From Candidatus Iainarchaeum sp. (GTDB taxonomy: Archaea > Micrarchaeota > Micrarchaeia > Anstonellales > Bilamarchaeaceae), in the NCBI GenBank assembly GCA_028714535.1, contig JAQTME010000009.1:1-49795 (forward strand): 49,795 nucleotides of DNA, written 5' to 3'. The notes under the pieces were generated by a model, which saw nothing but the letters and a program-made list of their open reading frames with translations, had not been told where the DNA came from and did no database searches. Of the stretch, positions 15,074 to 22,590 are shown piece by piece. Numbering within the stretch: position 1 is the stretch's first letter; each line of letters opens with the position of its first letter. Made by a program: the position numbers and the translations under genes.

Positions 15074-15988
15074 TCAGAGGTTCACTTTCAGGCCCAGCTC
15101 CTTCTTGAGCTCGCGGTAGCGGTTCCTGATGGTGACTTCCGTGACACCGGCCACGTCCGCGACCTCCTTCTGCGTCTTCTTCTCGCCGTGCATGGCGCTG
15201 GTTATGTAGAGCGCCGCTGCGGCCACGCCTGTCGGCCCGCGGCCCGATATGAGGCCCTTGCGGAGCGCCTTCCTGATGAGCTTTATGGCCTCCTCCTGGA
15301 CCTCGCCGCCCAGCTTCAGCGCCGTCGCGAACTTCGGCACGTATTGCGCCGGGTCTGTGAGCGGCACGTCGATCTGCAGCTCGGATTTCAGGAAGCGGTA
15401 TGCGCGGCCTATCTCCTTCTTCTCTATGCCCGACGCACGCGATATCTCGTCAAGCGTCCTCGGTATGCCCTGTATGCGGCAGATGCCATAGACGACTGCT
15501 GCCACTACGCTCTCTATCAATCGCCCGCGTATGAGCTCCTCCTTGACCGCGCGCCTGTAGAGCAGGGCTGCGCTCTCCTTGATGTTCTCGGGAAGGCCGA
15601 GGGACGACGCGACACGGTCCAGCTCGGCCAGCGCGATGACCAGGTTCCGCTCCATGGAGGTGGCGATGGAAACCCTCTTGTGCCATTTCCTCATGCGGTA
15701 GAGCTGTGCCTGCTTCTTCGGGCTTATCTTGCCGCCGCGGATGTCCCTGTTGTACTGGTCTATCTCGGTGACGAGGCCCTTGTTCGGCCTCATGTACTTT
15801 ATCGGGGCGCCTCCGCGCGCCTTCTTCTCCTTCTGCTCCGCGTCGAACGCGCGCCACTCCGGGCCGAGGTCCTGTATGTTCTCTGCGACGATGAGGCCGC
15901 AGTTGGCGCACAGGAGCTCGCCCTTCTCGTAATCTCTTATAAGCCTTTTGCTCTTGCATTCTGGACATTTTGTAGCCGTAGATTCCAT
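15074..15988 (-). CDS. tfb: Transcription initiation factor B (TFB)
   Basis: 304 aa; recruits RNA polymerase to TBP-bound promoters and contacts the BRE. The N-terminal zinc ribbon is CPEC (about residues 8-11) and CANC (about 28-31). The B-reader/linker has LGPEWRAFDAEQ, and two cyclin-like repeats follow (about 105-200 and 205-300), the second ending in TEVTIRNRYRELKKELGL. Length is standard. ATG 15988 was chosen over an upstream in-frame codon because GAGGGA precedes it and the zinc ribbon then starts close to the N-terminus. The TATA box is at 16054-16061. A palindrome is centred at the predicted transcription start. The 5' leader is about 42 nt. Confidence 0.96.
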   Translation of the reverse strand: MESTATKCPECKSKRLIRDYEKGELLCANCGLIVAENIQDLGPEWRAFDAEQKEKKARGGAPIKYMRPNKGLVTEIDQYNRDIRGGKISPKKQAQLYRMRKWHKRVSIATSMERNLVIALAELDRVASSLGLPENIKESAALLYRRAVKEELIRGRLIESVVAAVVYGICRIQGIPRTLDEISRASGIEKKEIGRAYRFLKSELQIDVPLTDPAQYVPKFATALKLGGEVQEEAIKLIRKALRKGLISGRGPTGVAAAALYITSAMHGEKKTQKEVADVAGVTEVTIRNRYRELKKELGLKVNL

Positions 15989-16024
15989 CAAAATCCCTCT
16001 CAAAAGTTGTAGCAAGTTTTTAAA

Positions 16025-16040
16025 AAGTTGCTATCAACTT
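16025..16040. promoter_or_regulatory. Inverted repeat at the TFB transcription start
   Basis: AAGTTG-CTAT-CAACTT sits about 22 bp inside the TATA box (16054-16061), covering the predicted start near 16031. A related AAGTTGTAGCAAG lies 20 bp further into the leader. This suggests autoregulation or another repressor; function is inferred. Confidence 0.4.
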
Positions 16041-16053
16041 ATGAAACCAAGCA

Positions 16054-16061
16054 TTTATAAA
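16054..16061 (-). promoter_or_regulatory. TATA box of tfb
   Basis: TTTATAAA in an AT-rich island between two GC-rich genes; points to a transcription start near 16031 on the minus strand. Confidence 0.6.
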
Positions 16062-16075
16062 TTTTTTGTTTTCCG

Positions 16076-16100
16076 GCCACGGCGTAGCCTCCGGCGTGGC
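16076..16100 (-). terminator. GC-rich hairpin after the SAH/MTA deaminase gene
   Basis: GCCACG/CGTGGC stem with a 13-base loop, 20 bp after the deaminase stop on the minus strand, followed by an A/T-rich tract. Outer bases GGCC can extend the pairing. Confidence 0.4.
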
Positions 16101-16119
16101 GGCCGGGGCCCGTGGCGGG

Positions 16120-17442
16120 TTAGCGGCGGAGTATGTCGGCGGCACTGCGGTCCGCCTCCTCCATGACAGCCTTCTCGTCCAGAGTGAGTATTTCCCTGCC
16201 GAGCATCACCGGCCTGCCGTCTATTATGACGTCGGTGACGTTCTGCGGCCCTGCCGCATATACTATATTGGATATGAGGTCGTGCTCCGGGTGCATGTTC
16301 GGCCCGCGCTCCAGCAGCACGACGTCAGCGAGTTTCCCGGGCTCCAGCGCGCCGGCGTCGAACCCGAGGGCCTTCGCCCCGTTCACTGTGGCGAAGTCCA
16401 GCACCTTCCTGCACGGGAGGATGTCTGCCTGCCAGTAATGGTGCTTCTGCAGCAGAGCGGCCACCTTCATGGTCTGGAACATGTCGAGCGAGTTGTTGCT
16501 GGCGCTGCCGTCGGTGCCCAGGCAGACGTTGGCGCCCGCCGCGTCCAGCTCGGTTATCTGCGCGATGCCGCCCGTGGCGAGCTTCATGCTGCTGACCGGG
16601 CAGTGGGCCATGCTCACGCCCCTCTTCCCACCCAGCAGTATTTCCCGCTTCGTCAGCCAGCCGCCGTGCGCGAACAGCGAGTCCTTGTCCATCACGCCGA
16701 TGGAATCCAGGTATTCGTAGGGGTATTTGCCGCGCTTTTTCATGACGTCGAAGACCTCCTGGCGGGTCTCGCTCACGTGTATCTGGTATTTCAGGCCCTT
16801 TTTCTGCGCGAGCTCCTTGGACTTGAGGATTATCTCCTCGGAGCAGGCATACGGCCTCTTCCGGGCCAGTTCCTTGGACCTTATCAGTATCTCTTCCGAG
16901 CAGGTGTATGGCGCGTGCGCCGCGACCGACGGGCGGAGGGTGGCGCCGTCACCGTATTCCAGGGACCCGGGGATTTCCCTGAGCTGCTGCTTCATGCGGC
17001 CGGGGTCTTCGAAATCCAGGAAGCAGCGCGAGATTATGCCGCGCATGCCCGCCTGCTTGGCTGCCGTGAATATCCCCTTCGTGTCGAAAAGGCACATCTC
17101 CGCGAACGCGGTCGTGCCGCTGCGCAGCATCTCGCAGAACGCCAGCCTAGCAGATGCGGCGATGTCGGACGGCTTCTGCTTCGCCTCTATCGGCCAGATC
17201 TTCTCCTCAAGCCAGCGGGTGAGCGGCAGGTCCTCCCCATAGCCCCGGAAGATGTTCATGGCCACGTGGGTGTGCGCGTTCACCAGGCCAGGCATCGCTA
17301 TCTTGCCTGTGCCGTCGATCACGTGCTCCGCGCGCTCCCTGCACCTGCCGATGGCGGCGATGGTGTTCGCCTCCGTGAAGAGGTCGCCGTGCACGGCCCC
17401 GCGCGGGGTGAGCACCGTGGCGTTTTTTATGAGAACCGACAT
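16120..17442 (-). CDS. mtaD: 5-methylthioadenosine/S-adenosylhomocysteine deaminase
   Basis: 440-aa amidohydrolase that deaminates adenosine-type nucleosides such as SAH, MTA or 5'-deoxyadenosine. Metal and catalytic motifs are NAHTHVAM (HxH), YQIHVSETRQE, LFAHGGWL, SMAHCPVSSMKLATG and LGTDGSASNN. The N-terminal strand VLTPRGAVHGDL and the C-terminal LEPGKLADVVLLE are typical. It carries a tandem 19-residue duplication (residues 178-196 and 197-215: PYTCSEEILIRSKELARKR, then PYACSEEIILKSKELAQKK) between the substrate loop and the HVSET strand; relatives have one copy. Start: ATG 17442, with GGTGATT upstream and a TATA element at 17464-17472. In methanogens a homologue (DadD) deaminates SAH, and an AhcY homologue lies 10 kb away here. 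Confidence 0.88.
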   Translation of the reverse strand: MSVLIKNATVLTPRGAVHGDLFTEANTIAAIGRCRERAEHVIDGTGKIAMPGLVNAHTHVAMNIFRGYGEDLPLTRWLEEKIWPIEAKQKPSDIAASARLAFCEMLRSGTTAFAEMCLFDTKGIFTAAKQAGMRGIISRCFLDFEDPGRMKQQLREIPGSLEYGDGATLRPSVAAHAPYTCSEEILIRSKELARKRPYACSEEIILKSKELAQKKGLKYQIHVSETRQEVFDVMKKRGKYPYEYLDSIGVMDKDSLFAHGGWLTKREILLGGKRGVSMAHCPVSSMKLATGGIAQITELDAAGANVCLGTDGSASNNSLDMFQTMKVAALLQKHHYWQADILPCRKVLDFATVNGAKALGFDAGALEPGKLADVVLLERGPNMHPEHDLISNIVYAAGPQNVTDVIIDGRPVMLGREILTLDEKAVMEEADRSAADILRR

Positions 17443-17463
17443 GCTGGAATCACCACGGGAAGG

Positions 17464-17472
17464 GATAAAAAT
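17464..17472. promoter_or_regulatory. TATA element between the deaminase and ParB-like genes
   Basis: GATAAAAAT on the plus strand, ATTTTTATC on the minus. Its centre is 26 bp before deaminase ATG 17442 and 29 bp before ATG 17497 of the divergent gene. It could serve both. Confidence 0.4.
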
Positions 17473-17496
17473 CTGCCCTGGATTTACAATCCGGTG

Positions 17497-17910
17497 ATGC
17501 ACATGGTGGTAGGGCTCGTTCCGCCGGAAGAAGAGGAGAGGCTGTGCAAAAAGCTGGTTGATTACTATAGGCAGCTCTATCCGGGCATGGAATTCACGCG
17601 CAAGGAGGTCACGCTGACGCGCCAGGAGATAGGGGAGCTGTATTACACCTATCCGGGCGAGGAGACCGAGGCGACCGCGGCAGAGAAGATGAGGATGATA
17701 AACTCGGCCATAGGGGAGGGGTATTCCACGCCCATGGTCGTCCTCCAGAAGAAGGGCAGGCGCATCCTGCTCGACGGGCACCGCAGGGCCAGGGTCGCGT
17801 ATTCGCAGGGCATGGGATGGAAGGCGATGCTCATAATCCCGGCGAAGGACATGAAATTCGGCATAGAGGACATGATTCTCGGGAAAGTCAAGGACCTCTA
17901 CGGGAAGTAG
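17497..17910 (+). CDS. ParB/sulfiredoxin-like domain protein
   Basis: 137 aa. The core GYSTPMVVLQKKGRRILLDG followed by HRRARVAYSQGMGWKAMLII matches the ParB-N/Srx fold: a strand, the DGHRR box that binds nucleotide in ParB, then a helix. No DNA-binding HTH or dimerisation tail is present and no ParA partner is nearby, so chromosome partition is unlikely; stand-alone domains of this kind include CTPase, nuclease and kinase-like members. The true function is unknown. The start is either ATG 17497 or ATG 17503; GGTGAT at 17493-17498 would suit the second. It ends directly against the end of the corA-like gene (tail to tail, no gap). Confidence 0.65.
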   Translation: MHMVVGLVPPEEEERLCKKLVDYYRQLYPGMEFTRKEVTLTRQEIGELYYTYPGEETEATAAEKMRMINSAIGEGYSTPMVVLQKKGRRILLDGHRRARVAYSQGMGWKAMLIIPAKDMKFGIEDMILGKVKDLYGK

Positions 17911-19029
17911 TCAGTCCTGGCTGTCGGCCTTTTTCGGCAGCATGCCGGTAGATTTCACCCACCAGTAGGCCAGGAACGTCGCCAGTATTGTCGATAAAAC
18001 GAGCATCGCCGTGTACCAGCCGGCGTCGGCCGGCTTCAGGTCATACGCGGGGTTGCTCAGCGCCGTGGCGATCGTGTTCGGGACCAGCACCGCGGTGCCT
18101 ATTATCGTGAGGTAGGCGACTATGTACGCCAGCTTGTTGTTGAGGACCTGGAGCTGGTTGTTGTATATGCTCTGCATGACCTCCAGCCCGCTCGCCAGAA
18201 CGTCGCTGAGGTGCTCTGCCAGGCCTATCTGGTAGTTCACCTCGACCACCAGGCCGTTCAGGCGCTGGAGCAGCTTCGGGTCGTCCGTGAGCAGCTCCGG
18301 GTCGCCGTAGCGGAGCGCGTTCAGCACGTCGACGGTCTCCCAGAGGCCGCTGAGGTAGCTTATGAGCGCATGCTTCATGGCGTGTATGTCGTGGCCTATC
18401 TCGTCCCTGGGCGTCTCCACCTTGGACAGCTTCTCGCTGACCTGGTCGGAGTTCTCCTCTATCTCGCGCAGGTGGTCGAAGTTCCGGCTGTTGTTCTCGT
18501 CGAGCACGCGGATGAGGACCGTGGTGACCTTGTCCTTTGAGCTCAGGGCAGGCCTGATCTTCTTCATGTATATCTTCGCGTAGCGCCTGAGCCTGAAGAA
18601 CCGCTTCACCTCGGTGGTGTGTATGGTGGCCACCAGGTCGTTGCGCAGGAGGATGAGCAGGTATTCGATGCGGACGTCGAAGCCGCTGACGATGATGGAC
18701 GGGATTAGGAAGCCCATCTCGGTGTCCATATCCTCGTAGCCGCTGCGCTTGGACTTGAGCAGCGTGGCGAGCATCTGCTCGCTGAAGCCGAGCGCGGCCG
18801 CCACCTTCCTGGCCCCTTCCTGGAGGTCGTCGGCCGTGTAGTCCACCCAGGAGACCTGGGAGTCCTTTATGAGGGCAGGGAGCTCGCCCGCGTCGCGGGC
18901 TTCGTGTTCCACTGTGCTGCCGTCCTTGAGCAGCGATACGCAGAATCCGCGCGCCTCGAGCGAAAGGATTATCTTCTCTTCGCCGTGCGATTTGCGCGCT
19001 TTCTGTAGCAGTTGCTTGTCTAAAGGCAT
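17911..19029 (-). CDS. CorA-like divalent cation transporter, GMN motif replaced
   Basis: 372 aa. A long cytoplasmic alpha/beta and helical funnel domain is followed by a stalk helix (YNNQLQVLNNKLAYIVAYLTII) and two C-terminal membrane helices (LTIIGTAVLVPNTIATAL and WYTAMLVLSTILATFLAYWW), the CorA layout. The hallmark YGMN at the end of TM1 is absent; VPNTIAT stands at that place, as I recall for some archaeal CorA relatives. Ion choice is therefore uncertain (Mg, Co, Ni or Zn). The C-terminus is short and lysine-containing. It has its own TATA box (19078-19086) and a roughly 27-nt leader, although it follows PGK on the same strand by 72 bp. Confidence 0.82.
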   Translation of the reverse strand: MPLDKQLLQKARKSHGEEKIILSLEARGFCVSLLKDGSTVEHEARDAGELPALIKDSQVSWVDYTADDLQEGARKVAAALGFSEQMLATLLKSKRSGYEDMDTEMGFLIPSIIVSGFDVRIEYLLILLRNDLVATIHTTEVKRFFRLRRYAKIYMKKIRPALSSKDKVTTVLIRVLDENNSRNFDHLREIEENSDQVSEKLSKVETPRDEIGHDIHAMKHALISYLSGLWETVDVLNALRYGDPELLTDDPKLLQRLNGLVVEVNYQIGLAEHLSDVLASGLEVMQSIYNNQLQVLNNKLAYIVAYLTIIGTAVLVPNTIATALSNPAYDLKPADAGWYTAMLVLSTILATFLAYWWVKSTGMLPKKADSQD

Positions 19030-19077
19030 TTCATACCGCCTTCTTGTCCATGGGTGCGGAAATACTGCTACTCCGTA

Positions 19078-19086
19078 GTATAAAAA
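19078..19086 (-). promoter_or_regulatory. TATA box of the corA-like gene
   Basis: TTTTTATAC on the minus strand in the gap after PGK; the predicted start is near 19056. Confidence 0.5.
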
Positions 19087-19101
19087 CCTATAGGAGGAGG
19101 G

Positions 19102-20310
19102 TCAGAGCCTCGGGAAAATCCGCTCGCTCTCTTCCAGCGCGGCCAGGCCGGGCAGGTCCTTGCCGCAGAGGTATTCTATGAGCGCCTTGCCTGACAGGCT
19201 GGCATAGCCGAAGTTCTTCCGGTCTACGCCCAGCTTCTCCATGGCGGTTATCGTATGGCCGCCGCCGAGCAGCGAGAAGGCGTCGCAGCGGGCTATGGCC
19301 TCGAGCAGCGCCCTTGTGCCTTTCGCGAACTCGTCCAGTTCGTACACGCCGACAGGGCCGTTCATGACTATGCAGTGCGAGTTGTTTATCGCCTCCACGT
19401 AGCGCGCTATGGTCTTCGGGCCGATGTCCCATATCTGGCCGTGCTTTATCCCGCCGACGGGCGCGTCTGCGCGCTCCATGCCGTCGCCGGCAGCGACGGA
19501 CAGGCCCACGTCCACAGGCAGGGCTATCCTGGCGCCGAACTTGCCCAGCAGCTCCCTGGCCTCGGGCACGCGCTCCAGCAGGCCGGAGTCCCTCAGGTAT
19601 CCCATGGAATCGCCGACCGGATGGCCTGCGGCGTGAAGCAGGAGCACCGAGAGCGCGCCGCCCACGAGCACCTCGCGCGCCCGGCCGTCCGCCAGCCATT
19701 TCTTCATGACCGCGAACGAATCGTCCACCTTGGAGCCGCCGAAAACGAACGTGACGTCCTTGCAGTGGCGGACCTTCGACACGGCCTCGACCTCGCCTGC
19801 CAGCACGTCGCCGGCGAACGACGGGAGCTTCCTGCAGAAGCCGACCACGCTGGAGTGCCTCCTGTGCGCCACGGAGAGCGCGTCGAGCACGAAATAGTCC
19901 GCGAGCGGCGACAGGTGGAAGACTATCTCGCCTTCGCCGTGCGGATGTTCCGTTTCGCAGTGCAGGTGGCGGACGTTGTCCAGCACCAGTATGTCCCCGT
20001 CCTTCATGCCCGCAATCGCGTGCTTGGCCTTGTCGCCCACGACCTGGTCCACGAAATGGACGTCCCTGCCGAGGATGCCGTGCAGCAGCTTCGCATGCTG
20101 CTCCAGGCTTATGAAATCGTCATGGCCCCTGCGGCCCTGGTGCGACAGGACTATGACCCTGGCGCCGCGGCCGCTGAGCTCCCTTATGGTTTCGGCATGC
20201 GCGGCTATGCGCGCGCTGCCGCTTATCTTCCCATTCTCGACAGGGCAGTTCAAATCGACACGTACGAGGATTTTCTTGCCTTTTACCGGATAGTCGGCTA
20301 TCTTCCGCAT
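19102..20310 (-). CDS. pgk: Phosphoglycerate kinase (archaeal type)
   Basis: 402 aa; interconverts 1,3-bisphosphoglycerate + ADP and 3-phosphoglycerate + ATP. Motifs in order are KKILVRVDLNCPV, RIAAHAETIREL, VIVLSHQGRRG (the archaeal SHQGR form), VLDNVRHL, FVFGGSKVDDSF, IVMNGPVGVYE and SLLGGGHT (the nucleotide-binding GGGDT-like turn, here GGGHT). ATG 20310 was chosen over ATG 20343 because GGCGGAG precedes it and the protein then starts near the conserved first strand. It follows topA by 42 bp (9 bp if the upstream ATG is used), so the two are probably cotranscribed. It shows that at least lower glycolysis or gluconeogenesis is present. Confidence 0.94.
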   Translation of the reverse strand: MRKIADYPVKGKKILVRVDLNCPVENGKISGSARIAAHAETIRELSGRGARVIVLSHQGRRGHDDFISLEQHAKLLHGILGRDVHFVDQVVGDKAKHAIAGMKDGDILVLDNVRHLHCETEHPHGEGEIVFHLSPLADYFVLDALSVAHRRHSSVVGFCRKLPSFAGDVLAGEVEAVSKVRHCKDVTFVFGGSKVDDSFAVMKKWLADGRAREVLVGGALSVLLLHAAGHPVGDSMGYLRDSGLLERVPEARELLGKFGARIALPVDVGLSVAAGDGMERADAPVGGIKHGQIWDIGPKTIARYVEAINNSHCIVMNGPVGVYELDEFAKGTRALLEAIARCDAFSLLGGGHTITAMEKLGVDRKNFGYASLSGKALIEYLCGKDLPGLAALEESERIFPRL

Positions 20311-20352
20311 GTGCTCCGCCTGATTGTCCCTTCTCTCCCGCATTATTTATTA

Positions 20353-22530
20353 CTATTCTTCGGCGGCTTCTCCCGGCTTCGGGGCCGCTGCCTTCTTCGC
20401 GGGCTTCCTCTTCCTCTTTGCCGGCGCGGCTTCAGCCGCAACTGCAGGCTCCTTCGCAGGCTTCGCTTCCGCGGCTGCCGGGGCTGCCCCAGCCGCCGGT
20501 GCGGCGGCCTTCTTCTTGCCCCAGTCGGCCTTGGACGGGCACTTGGGGTCTATGCACATGGTGAACGGCCTGCCCCCGCTCCGCTTCACGAAGACGGTGG
20601 GCTTGCCGCATGACGGGCATGGCTTGCCTGTGACCTTAACGAACGCGCCGCCGGGAAGCGGGTATGCGTTCCTGCAGGCCGGGTAGCCCGTGCATCCTAT
20701 GAACTGCCTGCCCGCGCCAAGTCGTATTATGCGCAGGTTCTTGCCGCACTTGTCGCACACGCCGACCATGTTCTCCTGCTCCAGCGTGGCCTTCAGCGCC
20801 TCGGCCAGGCCTGCGCCTATCTTCGCCTCGTTGGCCTTCCACTTGCCCAGTATGCCGGTGAGTATCTCCCTGCCCTCGGCTATGACCGCGTCCTTGTCGG
20901 TCTTGCCTTCCTGGATGCCCTCCATCTCGTCCTCCAGCCTCCGCGTGAGGTTCTCGTCCAGGATTTCCGGCGCGTATTTCTGCAGCACCTCGCACACCTT
21001 GAGCCCGAAGTCGCTGACCTCGATGGAGGACGTGCCGCTGGCGTAGCCGCGCTTCATGAGCGTGTCTATTATCACCGCGCGCGTGGATTTCGTGCCCAGG
21101 TGGCGGCCTTCCAGCTCGGAAACGAGCGACGCCTGCGTGTAGCGCTTCGGCGGCTTGGTCTCCTTCTTCGCCTTCTTCTTGTCCTCGACGGCGGCCTGCT
21201 CGCCGACCGAGAACTGGGGCAGCTCCACGTCTTCGCTTGTGTAGTATTTCCCGTAGAACTCAGTCCACCCCTTCTCAGTGAGGCGGCTGCCGGAAACCGC
21301 GTACGGCTCTCCGCCCGCGTCTATCTCGATGCGCACGCGCTCGCGCGCCGCGGGAGGGGCGAACGCGGCGAGGAAGCGCCGCACGATGAGGTCGTAGAGG
21401 TTCTTCTCCTGCGCGTCGAGCCTGCCGTGCTGGCCGGTCGGGTGTATCGCGGGGTGCGCGGGGTCCTCCTTCTTGCCCTGGACCGGCTTGAACCACTTCT
21501 CGGACGCGATTTTCTTTGTGAGCGGGGCGTATTCAGGGTTCGCCGAGAGGTCCGAGATTATCTTGGGCAGGTTGATCGACGGCGGGATCTTCTGCGACGA
21601 CGTCCTCGGGTATGTGATGAGCGACGCCTCGTAGAGGCTCTGGGCCAGCTCCAGCACCCGCGACGGCGAGTACTTGAAAAGGCGGTACGCTTCCAGCTGC
21701 AGGCTCGTGAGGTCGAAGCAGGGCATGGCAGGGACCGCCTGGTCCTTCCGGTCCACTGACTTCACGGTGCCCGACGCCGCCGTCCGCGCGAGCGCCGCGT
21801 CGGCGAGCGGCTCCTCGAGGAACCTGCCCGCGGTGTGTATGAACTCCACGCCCTTCGCGCCCATGGTCAGCTCCCAGTAGGGCGAGGGCACGAATGCGCG
21901 TATGTCGCGCTCCAGCTCTGACAGCATGCCGAGCGCCGGGCCCTGCACGCGGCCTATGGACAGCACGCGGTAGCGCGACGCCGCGCGCAGCGCCGACATG
22001 AGCGCGCGGCTCAGGTTGATGCCGTAATACCAGTCGAGTATGTGGCGCGCCTCGCCCGCGTATGCGTTGTTGTAGTCGAACTCGCTGCGGTTTTCATACG
22101 CGTCGACCAGGTCGGACTGCGTGAGGGCGGAGAACTTCATGCGCCTGCCTTCACGTATCGTGGTTGCGAAGCGGAAGACGTTGTATGCGATCGTGCTGCC
22201 TTCGATGTCGTAGTCGCACGCCGAGACGAACGTATCGGCCTTCTTGGCGAGCTTCTGGATGAGCTCCACGTATCCCTTCGTGTATGCCGCCTCCTTGGAC
22301 GCGCGGTAGGCCGGGACCCACTCTATGTCGAACACCGGGTAGCCGCGGCTCTTCTCCTTCTCCACGAGCGTGTACACGTGGCCGACGGCCGGAGCTATCA
22401 GGACCTGCTTGCCGTTGCGGACCGCCTCGTAGTAATATATCCCTTCGTAGGACTTCCTTTCCACCTTGTCCCCTATCGCGGAGGCTATTTTTTCAGCTAC
22501 CCGTGGCTTTTCTGCTATAATGAGTTCCAT
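20353..22530 (-). CDS. topA: DNA topoisomerase I (type IA) with zinc fingers and basic tail
   Basis: 725 aa; relaxes negative supercoils through a 5'-phosphotyrosine. The N-terminal Toprim domain has LIIAEKPRVAEKIA and SACDYDIEGSTIAYN. Catalytic Tyr lies in EASLITYPRTSSQK. DNA-gate motifs RVQGPAL and HPAIHPTG are present. C-terminal Cys4-type fingers follow: CDKCGKNLRI...CTGYPAC and CPSCGKP...CIDPKCPS. The last 55 residues are almost only Ala, Lys, Pro and Glu, like a histone-H1 tail. Start ATG 22530 has a TATA box (22564-22573) about 38 bp upstream, giving a short leader. It is first in a likely topA-pgk unit. Confidence 0.95.
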   Translation of the reverse strand: MELIIAEKPRVAEKIASAIGDKVERKSYEGIYYYEAVRNGKQVLIAPAVGHVYTLVEKEKSRGYPVFDIEWVPAYRASKEAAYTKGYVELIQKLAKKADTFVSACDYDIEGSTIAYNVFRFATTIREGRRMKFSALTQSDLVDAYENRSEFDYNNAYAGEARHILDWYYGINLSRALMSALRAASRYRVLSIGRVQGPALGMLSELERDIRAFVPSPYWELTMGAKGVEFIHTAGRFLEEPLADAALARTAASGTVKSVDRKDQAVPAMPCFDLTSLQLEAYRLFKYSPSRVLELAQSLYEASLITYPRTSSQKIPPSINLPKIISDLSANPEYAPLTKKIASEKWFKPVQGKKEDPAHPAIHPTGQHGRLDAQEKNLYDLIVRRFLAAFAPPAARERVRIEIDAGGEPYAVSGSRLTEKGWTEFYGKYYTSEDVELPQFSVGEQAAVEDKKKAKKETKPPKRYTQASLVSELEGRHLGTKSTRAVIIDTLMKRGYASGTSSIEVSDFGLKVCEVLQKYAPEILDENLTRRLEDEMEGIQEGKTDKDAVIAEGREILTGILGKWKANEAKIGAGLAEALKATLEQENMVGVCDKCGKNLRIIRLGAGRQFIGCTGYPACRNAYPLPGGAFVKVTGKPCPSCGKPTVFVKRSGGRPFTMCIDPKCPSKADWGKKKAAAPAAGAAPAAAEAKPAKEPAVAAEAAPAKRKRKPAKKAAAPKPGEAAEE

Positions 22531-22563
22531 GATTATCCTTGGTTTCAGTTAAATTGCGGAAGG

Positions 22564-22573
22564 AATATATAGG
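22564..22573 (-). promoter_or_regulatory. TATA box of topA
   Basis: Minus-strand CCTATATATTCC places transcription start near 22542, 12 nt before ATG 22530. Confidence 0.55.
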
Positions 22574-22590
22574 TGACGGGCTTTCCCGGG

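Noticed and set aside
16066-17496. Upstream extension of the ParB-like frame to 16066
   Set aside because: Antisense to the deaminase gene and rich in Arg/Val/His; the real start follows the TATA element at 17464.
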